Assembly (NCBI RefSeq): GCF_001684965.1
Contig: NZ_MAYG01000012.1
Location: forward strand, 186,001 to 250,000
Direction: 5' to 3'
Source of the DNA: Chryseobacterium arthrosphaerae
GTDB taxonomy: Bacteria; Bacteroidota; Bacteroidia; Flavobacteriales; Weeksellaceae
Length of the DNA stretch: 64,000 nucleotides
Shown: positions 50,411-59,452 of the stretch, one piece after another
How positions within the stretch are numbered: the stretch's first letter is position 1
Layout: each line of letters opens with the position of its first letter
Notes under the pieces: generated by a model
Told to the model about the DNA's origin: nothing
What the model saw: only the letters and a program-made list of their open reading frames with translations
The model's database searches: none
Program-made: the position numbers and the translations under genes

Positions 50411-51613
50411 TTATAAAGTATTTAAGTCCTGTGCAATCAGCCATCCTTCACTCCAGCAGGCCTGAAAATTGAATCCACCTGTTACGGCATCTATATTTAA
50501 AACCTCTCCGGCAATATAGAAATTAGGAAGAAGCTTTGAAGACATATTTTTGAAGTTAATTTCCTTTAAATCAACACCTCCTGCGGTTACGAACTCATCT
50601 TTGAAAGTCGATTTCCCTGTTACCTGAAATTTCTTTTTACAGAGATTTTCCAGGATTTTCTGCATTTCTTTTCCGGAAATATTAGCCACCTGTTTGTTAA
50701 GGTCAATCTTTGAAATTTCTAAAATTTTCTGCCAGAATCGGTTGGTGATTTCAAAAATCCTGGATTGTCCGATGCTTTTTTTAGGATTATTTTGTTTAAA
50801 ATTCTGAAACATCTCCTCAGCTTCATCCATATCTGTCGAGATAAAGTTGACTTCTATTTCAAAGTTATATTTAAGTTTAGCAAGGCTAATGGCTTCCCAT
50901 GCCGAAATCTTCAGAACAGCAGGTCCGGAAAGCCCCCAATGAGTAATTAACAATGGTCCGCTTTCATCTGTTTTCACTTGGGGAATTGAGATCCCGGCGT
51001 TTTCAAAGCTGGTTCCCGGGAGATCTTTCAGCAGTTCATCTTTAATATTAAATGTAAAAAGAGAAGGAACAAGAGGAACAATCTTATGTCCGAGATGTTC
51101 AACGATTTTCAGTGATTTTGGAGAACTTCCGGTAGTATAAACGATATAATCGGCTTCAAAATCACCGGAATTTGTTCTTACTATATATTTTTCATCCTGT
51201 TTTTCAATTTCTTTTACCGTGCATTTTGTTTTTACCGTAACATTCTTCTTCCGGGTTTCATCCAAAAAAGTATTGATGATGGTCTGGGAAGAATTGCTTT
51301 CAGGAAACGTTCTGTTGTCATTTTCTACTTTCAGCGGAACATTTCGCTGGTCAAACCATTCCATGGTGTCTCCCGGCTGGAATTTGGTGAAAACACTTAA
51401 TAATTCTTTATTTCCGCGGGGATAAAACTGTACCAGATCTCTGGGGTCAAAGCAGGCGTGGGTCACATTACAACGCCCTCCTCCCGAAATTTTTACTTTC
51501 TGAAGGACGTCTGAGTTCTGTTCTAAAATCGTAATACTGTATTTATTTCCGTCAAGGTTGGATGCGCAGAAAAAGCCTGCAGCACCGCCTCCGATTATGA
51601 TGATCTGTTTCAT
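50411..51613 (-). CDS. HI0933-family FAD/NAD(P)-dependent oxidoreductase
   Basis: 400 residues. N-terminal Rossmann dinucleotide site IIIGGGAAGFFCAS (residues 4-17) and ISGGGRCNVTHACF, an FAD-binding signature of the HI0933/YhiN family. The late GGVDLKEINFKNMSSKLLPNFYIAGEVLNIDAVTGGFNFQACWSEG contains the characteristic GE.L...TGG.N.Q.A motif. Flavoprotein of unknown substrate in the cytoplasm. First gene of the run that includes the secreted TonB-like paralogue at 49980. Confidence 0.93.
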   Translation of the reverse strand: MKQIIIIGGGAAGFFCASNLDGNKYSITILEQNSDVLQKVKISGGGRCNVTHACFDPRDLVQFYPRGNKELLSVFTKFQPGDTMEWFDQRNVPLKVENDNRTFPESNSSQTIINTFLDETRKKNVTVKTKCTVKEIEKQDEKYIVRTNSGDFEADYIVYTTGSSPKSLKIVEHLGHKIVPLVPSLFTFNIKDELLKDLPGTSFENAGISIPQVKTDESGPLLITHWGLSGPAVLKISAWEAISLAKLKYNFEIEVNFISTDMDEAEEMFQNFKQNNPKKSIGQSRIFEITNRFWQKILEISKIDLNKQVANISGKEMQKILENLCKKKFQVTGKSTFKDEFVTAGGVDLKEINFKNMSSKLLPNFYIAGEVLNIDAVTGGFNFQACWSEGWLIAQDLNTL

Positions 51614-51726
51614 GTATATGTAATCCTATGCTGAAGATTATTTTTTCAAAAGTACAATTTTTATAAACCATCTTATTTGAGTATTTTTGAAGATTATAAT
51701 TTAATGATACTAAAAACGATTTCAGT

Positions 51727-52221
51727 ATGATTTTCTACCATAAATTTGAAGTGCGGTGGAGCGACCTTGATGCCAACAAACACTTAGCCAATTCGTCCTA
51801 TGTACAATATTGTGCGCAAGCCAGAATGGCTTTTATGACCAAAGAGAAAATGGGTGTTACCCAGTTGAGCAGATGGGGAATCGGCCCGGTAATCCTGCAT
51901 GAAAGATATTCTTTCTTCAAAGAGATCTATGCAGATCAGACAGTAATCGTAAGTGTGGAAATAGACGGATGCTCAGAAGATTCATCCATCTACCGTTTCG
52001 TACACAAGTTCTATACGCCGGACGGAGTGCACTGTGCCACTTCAGAAGCTACGGGAGTATGGATCGATATGATGCTCAGAAAAATGACAACTCCACCGGA
52101 TGATGTGGTGGAAGCGATGAATAAGTATAAAAGCCCGGAAACTGTGGTACTGTCAAAAGAAGACTTCAAAAAACTTCCTTTCCATCCACACAATATCGAC
52201 CCGGCAGAAATTAATATCTAA
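51727..52221 (+). CDS. Hot-dog-fold acyl-CoA thioesterase (4HBT-type)
   Basis: 164 residues. VRWSDLDANKHLANSSYVQYCAQARMAFM contains the D-x-x-x-H/N-x-x-N-x-x-Y catalytic pattern of 4-hydroxybenzoyl-CoA thioesterase-like enzymes; the Asp in DLDANKHLANSSY is the likely acid. Hydrolyses acyl-CoA thioesters; chain specificity unknown. It precedes thiL by 96 bases on the same strand, with the nested palindrome at 52238-52276 in between. TATTTTTG at 51682-51689 is a -7 candidate. Confidence 0.88.
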   Translation: MIFYHKFEVRWSDLDANKHLANSSYVQYCAQARMAFMTKEKMGVTQLSRWGIGPVILHERYSFFKEIYADQTVIVSVEIDGCSEDSSIYRFVHKFYTPDGVHCATSEATGVWIDMMLRKMTTPPDDVVEAMNKYKSPETVVLSKEDFKKLPFHPHNIDPAEINI

Positions 52222-52237
52222 AATGATGAATGATTAC

Positions 52238-52276
52238 TGATCAGAAATGCCTGTACACCAGGTGTACGTCTGATCA
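52238..52276. repeat. Nested palindrome between thioesterase and thiL
   Basis: Outer arms TGATCAGA (52238-52245) and TCTGATCA (52269-52276), inner arms GTACACC (52253-52259) and GGTGTAC (52261-52267) around a single A. No clean U run follows, so it may be an operator or RNA hairpin rather than a terminator. Confidence 0.6.
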
Positions 52277-52317
52277 TCAGCTATTGTTTGTCAATGATCA
52301 TTTAATAAATAAAAATT

Positions 52318-53376
52318 ATGTTTGAAGATAAATCACAGGAATTGACCCCCATTTCAAAACTGGGAGAATTCGGTCTTATTAAGCATCTGACTGAGCATTT
52401 TCCTTTATCCAATACATCTTCGGAACTTGGAGTAGGAGATGATGCGGCAGTTATCAACCCGGACAACAAAAAAGTGGTTCTTACTACTGATGTTCTGGCA
52501 GAAGGAGTGCATTTCAATCTCGGTTATGTTCCGTTGAAGCATTTAGGCTACAAGGCAGTGGTGGTAAACCTCAGCGATATTGCTGCAATGAATGCCACGC
52601 CAACGCAGATCCTGGTTTCTCTGGCAGTTTCCAACCGTTTTCCGGTAGAAGCCCTGGAAGAAATCTATTCCGGAATTCAGGCGGCCTGTGCAAGGTATAA
52701 AGTTGACCTTATCGGCGGTGATACCACAAGCTCCAACTCAGGACTGGTGATGAGCATTACGGCAGTAGGAATTGAAAATGAAGAGAATCTCGTAAAGAGA
52801 AACGGAGCAAAACCGAACGATCTTCTTGTGGTAACAGGAGATTTGGGAGGAGCTTATATGGGATTACAGATTCTGGAAAGAGAACATGCCGTTTATCTTG
52901 CGAACCCTAATATGCAGCCGGAAATGGAAGGCTACGACTATATCCTGGAAAGACAGCTGAAGCCTGAGGCAAGAACAGACGTTAAAAAGATCCTGGAGGA
53001 ACTGGGCATCAAACCTACCTCCATGATCGATATTTCAGATGGTCTGGCTTCAGAAATCCTTCACCTATCAGATCAGTCCAATGTAGGATTCAGACTGTAT
53101 GAAGAAAAAGTTCCGATGGACAGTCTTACGATTTCCACTGCCGATGAAATGAACCTGAATCCGGTAATGACAGCATTAAGTGGAGGTGAAGATTACGAAC
53201 TGCTGTTCACCATTGCACCGGGAGATTTTGATAAAATTAAAAATCATCCGGACTTCACCATTATAGGACATGCTGTAGACAAAGAAGAAGGAAACTTTAT
53301 GGTCGCAAGAGGATCGAACCAACTGGTTGCCCTTACTGCTCAGGGGTGGGATGCTTTTTTAAGCCAGCAAAACTGA
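52318..53376 (+). CDS. thiL: Thiamine-phosphate kinase
   Basis: 352 residues. Phosphorylates thiamine monophosphate to thiamine diphosphate with ATP. N-terminal domain: GVGDDAAVINPDNKKVVLTTD with its Asp cluster, LGYKAVVVNLSDIAAMNATPTQ, and DLIGGDTTSSNSGLVMSITAVG. C-terminal AIR-synthase-like domain: TSMIDISDGLASEILHL and TALSGGEDYELLFT. These are the PurM-superfamily motifs of ThiL. Length is typical. It ends in a terminator (53409-53440). Confidence 0.93.
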   Translation: MFEDKSQELTPISKLGEFGLIKHLTEHFPLSNTSSELGVGDDAAVINPDNKKVVLTTDVLAEGVHFNLGYVPLKHLGYKAVVVNLSDIAAMNATPTQILVSLAVSNRFPVEALEEIYSGIQAACARYKVDLIGGDTTSSNSGLVMSITAVGIENEENLVKRNGAKPNDLLVVTGDLGGAYMGLQILEREHAVYLANPNMQPEMEGYDYILERQLKPEARTDVKKILEELGIKPTSMIDISDGLASEILHLSDQSNVGFRLYEEKVPMDSLTISTADEMNLNPVMTALSGGEDYELLFTIAPGDFDKIKNHPDFTIIGHAVDKEEGNFMVARGSNQLVALTAQGWDAFLSQQN

Positions 53377-53408
53377 AAAATTATATTTAATTTTAAATAT
53401 TGTAAGAG

Positions 53409-53440
53409 AACCGCAGCATTTTTTTTGCTGTGGTTTTTGT
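53409..53440 (+). terminator. Intrinsic terminator of thiL
   Basis: AACCGCAGCA (53409-53418) and TGCTGTGGTT (53426-53435, one G-U pair), then TTT. Placed 33 bases past the thiL stop. Confidence 0.7.
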
Positions 53441-53468
53441 TTATCGTCTAACCAATTTACATACAGTG

Positions 53469-54290
53469 ATGACTACACCAGAAAAAGAAATCCCGGTTCA
53501 CCATCTGACCTCTGAAGAGTTCCAGATGAGTACCCTGAGTGCGGCAGGTCCGGAGAACTTTCATGAGGTGCACCGGCACAATTTTTTTGAAATTATCTGG
53601 TTCAGGGAAGTATTTGAAAGCAGCCGTTTGGAATTGGATTTTGAGAGCTATAAACTGGAGAACAATCAGATCTGCATCATTGCACCGGGGCAGGCATTCA
53701 ATATGAAAATAGAAGGCGAGGAGGGATATGCCATGGCGATAAGCCGGGAAATTTTCAACGAAGCCTGTGATATAGAATCTGTGCTTACAGGAGGGGAACT
53801 TCCCTTTTTTTTAAATCCTGAAAATGAAACTACCTGCAGTACACTCATATCACTGATCGAGCAGGAATATAAAGGAGCATCAAGAACAGAACTTTTAAAG
53901 GCTTATCTGAAGGCTTTCTGTATCATCATCGGAGAACAGATTACTCCTCAGGAACCTTTACAGAATGACCGTCAGCGTATTCAGGAACTGGTAGGGCTCA
54001 TTGAGAAATATTATATAACGCACAAAGAAACAAAATTCTACGCAGAGAAATTAAAGATAAGCACTCATCACCTTAATGATATTGTACGCCTTTTGAGAGG
54101 GACAACGGTGAAGAAAATGATCAATCAGCGCATTGTTCTTGAAGCGAAAAGAGAACTCAGCTTTGGAGCCCTTACTGTGAAGGAGATTGCTTTTAAACTC
54201 GGTTTTAACGATGCTTCATATTTTTCGAGGTTTTTCAAGAAACATACGGGACAGAATCCCGATTATTTTAAGAATAATGAAAAAAGGTAA
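53469..54290 (+). CDS. AraC-family transcriptional regulator
   Basis: 273 residues from ATG 53469 (MTTPEKEIPVHHLTSEEF...), preferred over a GTG at 53430 that lies in the thiL terminator. The N-terminal cupin-like ligand domain (about 1-150) includes FHEVHRHNFFEIIWFREV. The C-terminal AraC helix-turn-helix pair (about 175-270) includes YAEKLKISTHHLNDIVRLLRGTTVKKMINQRIVLEAKREL and VKEIAFKLGFNDASYFSRFFKKHTGQNPDYFKN. It should respond to a small ligand and regulate nearby genes, most plausibly the MFS exporter at 54457 (inference). Confidence 0.92.
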   Translation: MTTPEKEIPVHHLTSEEFQMSTLSAAGPENFHEVHRHNFFEIIWFREVFESSRLELDFESYKLENNQICIIAPGQAFNMKIEGEEGYAMAISREIFNEACDIESVLTGGELPFFLNPENETTCSTLISLIEQEYKGASRTELLKAYLKAFCIIIGEQITPQEPLQNDRQRIQELVGLIEKYYITHKETKFYAEKLKISTHHLNDIVRLLRGTTVKKMINQRIVLEAKRELSFGALTVKEIAFKLGFNDASYFSRFFKKHTGQNPDYFKNNEKR

Positions 54291-54456
54291 CCCTCAATAT
54301 GTACAGTAAATGTCGGTTTAAATCAACTTATTTTATTTGTTGGTGTGTTTAAATCTTCATTTTGTCCTATACTTCCTTCAGTTCTTTTATTGTAATCCTT
54401 TGCTTTTTAAAGCATTTTTGCATACTGAAAAAAAACGCCTGTAAAGGCTGAAATTT

Positions 54457-55665
54457 ATGAAGAAGTTAGGTATTGTAGTGTTTATTCTGGCACTACTCAA
54501 CACGTTGGAATCTCTGAGTATAGATCTTTATCTTCCTGCTTTCCCAAGCATGGCCAAAATTTTTAATACCGATATCGGGCATATCCAGATCTCTATTTCT
54601 GTATTTTTTGCAGGATTTGCTTTCGGACAGCTTTTATGGGGTCCATTATCAGACAAAAAAGGCCGTAAGCCTATGCTGTATTGTGGGTTATTACTTTTCA
54701 TTATAGGGGCTACAGCCATCTATTTTACATCAGATATTTATGTCTTATGGGCAATGCGTTTTCTGCAGGCTTTCGGGGGAAGTGCCGGAATTGTGATCGG
54801 AAGAGCCATTATTATCGACCTTTATGATAAACAAAAATCCGTAACAATTTTCTCCCAGCAATCCCAGATCAGCGGAATTGCTCCCATTGTTGCTCCTTTG
54901 ATCGGAAGTGTTTTCCTGAAATACTGGGGTTGGAACAGCTCATTTGCTTTCCTATGCATTATGGGGCTGATCACTTTCTTTATGGTATACAGATATATCC
55001 CGGAAACGAATAAAAGAATCGGTCTTCCTGATCACGAATTACAGGATGAAAAAGGATTAATGGAGCAGCTGAAGATGATCATTTCCAACCGGGATTTTAT
55101 CAACAGTACGATGGTGGGGAGCATCGCTTTTGCCTCCCTTATTATTTATATTTCCAATGCCCCGTTTTTATTTATGGAGCTTCACGGGTTTTCCAGCGGG
55201 ACATTCAGCTTTATATTTGCTTTTAATTCATTAGCCCTGATAACGGCGGCTTATATTACTCCAAAGCTTATCAGGAGAATAAGCAATTCCAGTCTGTTAT
55301 TTATTGCTACGATTGTACTGTTGGTGGTATGTACCCTGCATATTCTGATTGCTGCTGAAAACCTTTCTGTCGCACTTGAAATTGCAATGCTGTACCTGTC
55401 ATTGCTGGCTATCGGAATTTTATTCCCCATTACTTCTGCACATGCACTTTCTCCTTTTAAAGAGGGAAGGGGTACAGCTGCGGCACTGCTTGGATTCATG
55501 CAGTTGATGGTTACCTTTTTAATGTCCGGACTGATAGGTTTATTGGAAGCCGATTCTATCATTCCGATGGTGGTGACCCGGGCCGGAATGGCACTGATCG
55601 CTGTATGGTTCGGATATCAGATCTTCAAGGGTAAAGAAGTTCCAGTACAGCAGTCTGTTGCCTAA
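54457..55665 (+). CDS. Bcr/CflA-type MFS drug exporter
   Basis: 402 residues with about twelve transmembrane helices. Motif A is GPLSDKKGRKPMLYCG, and the Bcr/CflA subfamily signature SIDLYLPAFPSMAKIF appears in helix 1. A drug:proton antiporter of the inner membrane, likely conferring multidrug or dipeptide export. It lies 166 bases after the AraC gene in the same direction; the gap contains no obvious gene. Confidence 0.93.
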   Translation: MKKLGIVVFILALLNTLESLSIDLYLPAFPSMAKIFNTDIGHIQISISVFFAGFAFGQLLWGPLSDKKGRKPMLYCGLLLFIIGATAIYFTSDIYVLWAMRFLQAFGGSAGIVIGRAIIIDLYDKQKSVTIFSQQSQISGIAPIVAPLIGSVFLKYWGWNSSFAFLCIMGLITFFMVYRYIPETNKRIGLPDHELQDEKGLMEQLKMIISNRDFINSTMVGSIAFASLIIYISNAPFLFMELHGFSSGTFSFIFAFNSLALITAAYITPKLIRRISNSSLLFIATIVLLVVCTLHILIAAENLSVALEIAMLYLSLLAIGILFPITSAHALSPFKEGRGTAAALLGFMQLMVTFLMSGLIGLLEADSIIPMVVTRAGMALIAVWFGYQIFKGKEVPVQQSVA

Positions 55666-55680
55666 GCAGTGAAAAGAAAC

Positions 55681-55714
55681 AGAAGCTGAAGGATAACTTC
55701 CATCCTCCGGCTTC
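55681..55714 (+). repeat. GA/CT-rich inverted repeat after the MFS gene
   Basis: AGAAGCTGAAGGAT (55681-55694) faces ATCCTCCGGCTTC (55702-55714) with 11 of 13 matching pairs. Position suggests a transcription terminator or processing element; belongs to the GA-rich palindrome set. Confidence 0.5.
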
Positions 55715-55833
55715 AGAATTTCATCTTAGTGTTTATCCTGCCATTGTTTCTATTGGTCATACCATTCAGACACTTAATCAAGTAATTTTTGTGAAAAACA
55801 GCTAAAGGGTTCTCTTTGTATAAAATTTAAAAT

Positions 55834-56742
55834 ATGAAAAGAAACCTTTTGACGGCTTTTTGCTGTCTGTTGCCGTTAGGGTATTGGGTGAGCGCACAAA
55901 CAGGAATTTCTGCGGAGCTTAAAACAGAATATGTTCCTTCCTCTAATTACATTCGCCCGGAAGACAGTGTAAAGACGAACTCCAAAAGTGATTTTAAAAG
56001 GGTAGACCTGAACCTGAGTATTCCGCTATCTGTAAAAAAAGATAAGGAAGGGAAGGTAAAAGCATGGTCTATGCTCCTTAGCGGATCCTATGCAAAAATG
56101 GCACACAAAAATTATGAAACCCCGTTATTTCCGGATCAGATGCTGAACGCCCAGGTCGGATTACAGCATATAAGACCCTTAGGAAAAAAATGGAGTATGA
56201 TGATGATGGCTTCAGTGGGTGTATACACTGATATGGAAAAAGTAAGCTTTGATGATGTTTTGGGGCAGGGAGGAATCGTGTTTATCAGACATTTCAACCC
56301 TAATCTTGCTTTGGGAGCGGGCCCTGTTCTTACGACGGCATTTGGAGTTCCAATGGTTCTGCCATGGATCTATTTCGATTGGAAAACCAACGGAAAGGTT
56401 AAATTCAGAATTAATTTCCCGGAAGGTGCAGAAGCCGGATATCAGTTTTCAGATGCTTTTACTTTAAAAGCTGTGGTTAACCTCAGCGGAATGACCGTAG
56501 AAAGGAATAAAGACGGTAAATCTATGATGTTTGGTTATCAGCAGATCACAGCAGGTCTCCGGCCGGAAATCAGGGTCAATGATAAGTTGAGCATAGGAAT
56601 TACGGGAGGATCAACCTTGGTGAGAAGCTTCACGGAAAGTGAAAGAAAAATCAAAAGCATTTTCAAAGACAAAAAAATGGCAGATCCCAGATTCTCCAGC
56701 ACTTTCTACGGAGCTGTATCCTTACGTTGGAATTTACCTTAA
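55834..56742 (+). CDS. DUF6268-like outer-membrane protein
   Basis: 302 residues with a signal peptide (LLTAFCCLLPLGYWVSAQ). The rest alternates aromatic-ended beta strands and turns (GISAELKTEYVPSSNYIRPEDSV, WSMLLSGSYAKMAHKNYE, FSDAFTLKAVVNLSGM, STFYGAVSLRWNLP), consistent with a beta-barrel of the DUF6268 type. Function unknown. It is preceded by a 168-base intergenic region and convergent with the LytTR gene at 56826. Confidence 0.75.
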   Translation: MKRNLLTAFCCLLPLGYWVSAQTGISAELKTEYVPSSNYIRPEDSVKTNSKSDFKRVDLNLSIPLSVKKDKEGKVKAWSMLLSGSYAKMAHKNYETPLFPDQMLNAQVGLQHIRPLGKKWSMMMMASVGVYTDMEKVSFDDVLGQGGIVFIRHFNPNLALGAGPVLTTAFGVPMVLPWIYFDWKTNGKVKFRINFPEGAEAGYQFSDAFTLKAVVNLSGMTVERNKDGKSMMFGYQQITAGLRPEIRVNDKLSIGITGGSTLVRSFTESERKIKSIFKDKKMADPRFSSTFYGAVSLRWNLP

Positions 56743-56749
56743 AACATAG

Positions 56750-56827
56750 AGAGGAAAGAAGCTGGAGTACCCTGATATGTTTTTAACGTCAGTAATTTCC
56801 CCGCCCATACTCCGGCTTCCCTCTTTT
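56750..56827. terminator. GA-rich palindrome, probable bidirectional terminator
   Basis: AGAGGAAAGAAGCTGGAGTA (56750-56769) faces TACTCCGGCTTCCCTCTTTT (56808-56827), with about 16 of 20 pairs, between convergent genes. It is the longest member of the GA-rich palindrome set. The 38-base centre is unpaired. Confidence 0.5.
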
Positions 56828-57539
56828 ATTTACTGATCAGCTTCTTATACACCACCTGATTGAGCAGTTCTTCTTTTCGGGTACGGGAAATAGGAAGCTC
56901 TGTTTTATTGATGAACAGACGGCCACCGGAGATCATATCAATATGAATGATGTTGATTAAAAATGATTTATGGATCCTGAAAAAATGTTCGGAAGGCAAC
57001 GATTCTTCAATCGCTTTCATGGTTTGATGAATGACCAGGGATTTATCCTTAAAGTGCAGCTTGGTATAGTTCTGCATACTTTCAATATATAAAATATCTA
57101 CCCAGGAAACCTTGATAAAGGTATCAGATTGCCTTACATAGAGAAAAGGATCATCCAGAGGGGTATTTTTCTTTAGTTTTTCATTAATGATGAACTGTTG
57201 CTGTGCTTTATTTACAGCCTGATAAAACCGGTTAAAGGCAATAGGCTTTAAAAGATAATCCACCACCTGAAGACGGAATCCTTCCAGCGCATACTCGGAA
57301 TAAGCCGTTGTGAAAATGCATAAAGGCGGGTTTTCAAGCTGTTCAAGGAAGTCAATACCATTCAGATAGGGCATATTGATATCCAGGAAAAGAAGATCTG
57401 TTTCGCTTTCCTTTACCTTTGCGTCAGCTTCCAATGCTGTTGCGTATGTTCCTTCAACCGATAAAAAATCAATCTGACCGGCCAGTTCTTTAAGATGGAA
57501 TCTTGCCAGAGGTTCATCATCAATAATAAGGCATTTCAT
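56826..57539 (-). CDS. LytTR-family response regulator
   Basis: About 237 residues from ATG 57539 (MKCLIIDDEPLARFHL), which suits the family; an in-frame ATG seven codons earlier (57560) would overlap the kinase stop by 11 nt. Receiver domain: IIDDE and the phospho-Asp in LLFLDINMPYLNG, with YLLKPI later. LytTR domain from about residue 135: VSWVDILYIESMQNYTKLHFKDKS and FFRIHKSFLINIIHIDMISGGR. It is cotranscribed with the histidine kinase just upstream and likely receives phosphate from it. The downstream barrel gene at 55834 is convergent, so its targets are unknown. Confidence 0.93.
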   Translation of the reverse strand: MKCLIIDDEPLARFHLKELAGQIDFLSVEGTYATALEADAKVKESETDLLFLDINMPYLNGIDFLEQLENPPLCIFTTAYSEYALEGFRLQVVDYLLKPIAFNRFYQAVNKAQQQFIINEKLKKNTPLDDPFLYVRQSDTFIKVSWVDILYIESMQNYTKLHFKDKSLVIHQTMKAIEESLPSEHFFRIHKSFLINIIHIDMISGGRLFINKTELPISRTRKEELLNQVVYKKLISK

Positions 57540-57549
57540 TTTAGGAATA

Positions 57550-58611
57550 TTAGAGCTCATAACTGTCAGATAGTTTTAGTATTAATGTTATTCTAAAGAT
57601 GTGATTATCGGATTCTATATTCAGATCATGGAAGTCGGGATATTGTAATTTTAAACGTTTTTTTACATTTTGAAGGCCAATTCCGCCGGTTCCGTCCTTC
57701 TTTTTATAAGTTGCCATATCTGAGTAGGAATTTTCCACATAAAAATAGAGCTGATTGTCTTTTTCTTTACAGGAGATTTTCACATAACCTTTATGCCCCG
57801 GAAGCCTGCAAACGTATTTAAATGCATTTTCTATAAAAGGAACCAAAAGTAATGGAGCAATAAAAGCTTTTCTGTTATTGATTTGCCATTGGGCTTTTAC
57901 ATCCAGTTCATTCCCCCACCTCAGTTTTTCTACTTCTACAAGATTCTGAAGATACTCAATCTCTTTATCCAAAGGAACCATAGCCTGATTACAATGATAC
58001 AGCTGATATCTTAGAATGTCTGAAAATTTCATCAGTAAAAAATCAGCCAGCTGGGTATCCGTTTTCATCAGAATATGGATATGATTCAGGATATTAAATA
58101 CTACATGCGGATTGATCTGATCCTGTAAAAGCTTAAGCTGGTTTTCCAGATGAGCCTGCTGAAGGAGAATATGATCTCGTTCTATTCTTCCATGTTCATT
58201 GTAAAATTTTACACCACATGCTGCTCCGTTGATGAGGAATGAGGCGGGCAGAGACATATAAAAGCCCTTCCACAAAAAAGGCAGCTGATCTCTGAAGTTT
58301 TCCGGAAGTTGCTCTTTAGGTTCAACTTCAAGATATGTGAATATAACGGAGAAAACGAGACTAAGCATGAAAATAACCATTACCAGCTGTATCAGAAACA
58401 GTTTCATTTTCTTTTCCCGAAGAGCTTTCGGCAAAAGCTTATTGGTTAAAAAATGCGTAAATGCAAACGAAAATGCGGCAATAATCGCAGCCTGGATCAT
58501 CGCCAGATAACTTTCTGTTGTGCTCTGGAAATTAAACCACAATACAATGGCCAGTACAAGCCAGAAAATAAAGGTAAATATGTATTCTTTGAAAACAAGA
58601 GATTTTGTCAT
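57550..58611 (-). CDS. LytS-type sensor histidine kinase
   Basis: 353 residues. Four transmembrane helices lie in residues about 10-135, without a periplasmic sensor domain. The phospho-acceptor region is LLQDQINPHVVFNILNHI with His169, and the ATPase N-box is LLLVPFIENAFKYV, with GIGLQNVKKRLKLQYP as the G-box. It is a 7TMR/LytS-like kinase for the LytTR regulator at 56826. First gene of the two-gene operon; the upstream gene (outer-membrane barrel) ends 80 bases away in the same direction. Confidence 0.93.
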   Translation of the reverse strand: MTKSLVFKEYIFTFIFWLVLAIVLWFNFQSTTESYLAMIQAAIIAAFSFAFTHFLTNKLLPKALREKKMKLFLIQLVMVIFMLSLVFSVIFTYLEVEPKEQLPENFRDQLPFLWKGFYMSLPASFLINGAACGVKFYNEHGRIERDHILLQQAHLENQLKLLQDQINPHVVFNILNHIHILMKTDTQLADFLLMKFSDILRYQLYHCNQAMVPLDKEIEYLQNLVEVEKLRWGNELDVKAQWQINNRKAFIAPLLLVPFIENAFKYVCRLPGHKGYVKISCKEKDNQLYFYVENSYSDMATYKKKDGTGGIGLQNVKKRLKLQYPDFHDLNIESDNHIFRITLILKLSDSYEL

Positions 58612-58691
58612 GGAATGGGAAATAGGTTGATAAAAAAATTAGAAACTGCAGGGAAAACAGTTTCTAACCGGTCAAAGATAATTTAAGTTTT

Positions 58692-59288
58692 TCAGAACAG
58701 GAAATAACCTATCCCAAGGCTAAAGCTGTGAGGTTTGGATTTAAATTCCTTACTGATATTCGAAAGTCCTTTTTCATACCTGAGATCTACCGTGAAATTT
58801 TTATAATCCACACCTATCCCTCCTGTAATTCCGATATTGGATTTGTCAAAATTTTTGAAACCTTCCTGTATTACTTCTGAAGTTGAAAGCCTGTTGTTGA
58901 AGGCGTAGCTGTAAACACCGCCTGCGAAGGCCCTTACATTGAAGTCATCGGTTTTAATGATTTTATACCCTACCACTACAGGAATATCAATAGCATTCCA
59001 GGTCAGTTTTGCGGAACCACCAGATTTTTCTTCGTATGATGTTTTTCTTTTGTTGAGTAGTGCTTCTCCTTGTACATACAGGCTTCCAATATCTACTCTT
59101 GTCATCACACCTGCCTGATAGCCGAAACCGTATTTCCCTTCCAAGGAAGAGGATTCCGTTGAGGTTTTTGTAAAATTTGCCCCCCCTTTGATTCCAAAGT
59201 GTACAGCCGGTTTTTGTTGTGCCTGAATTTTCACGGAACAGGCGAAGCACAGCAGCAAAGCGCATAATGCTAAAAATTGTTGTTTCAT
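58692..59288 (-). CDS. Porin-family outer-membrane beta-barrel protein
   Basis: 198 residues from ATG 59288 (MKQQFLALCALLLCFACSVKIQAQ signal peptide; ten residues are open upstream). Mature region begins KPAVHFGIKGGANFTKTST and ends YEKGLSNISKEFKSKPHSFSLGIGYFLF, alternating strands and Gly/Lys turns as in PorT/OmpA-like small barrels. Probably an outer-membrane protein; function unknown. It sits between the histidine kinase and the Cys-rich peptide gene at 59453 on the same strand. Confidence 0.75.
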   Translation of the reverse strand: MKQQFLALCALLLCFACSVKIQAQQKPAVHFGIKGGANFTKTSTESSSLEGKYGFGYQAGVMTRVDIGSLYVQGEALLNKRKTSYEEKSGGSAKLTWNAIDIPVVVGYKIIKTDDFNVRAFAGGVYSYAFNNRLSTSEVIQEGFKNFDKSNIGITGGIGVDYKNFTVDLRYEKGLSNISKEFKSKPHSFSLGIGYFLF

Positions 59289-59452
59289 AAATTGATTATT
59301 GTTAAAAACTTGATGCAAAACAACGCATCCCGGAGGCTGTACGAAATTTTATTTGATGAACGGTAAAGATGCTTTGACGAGAGTCCGGTTTAAAACAGAA
59401 AATAAAAAACGGAAGCCGTTATAGCTTCCGATACATTGTATTGGGTTGAATC

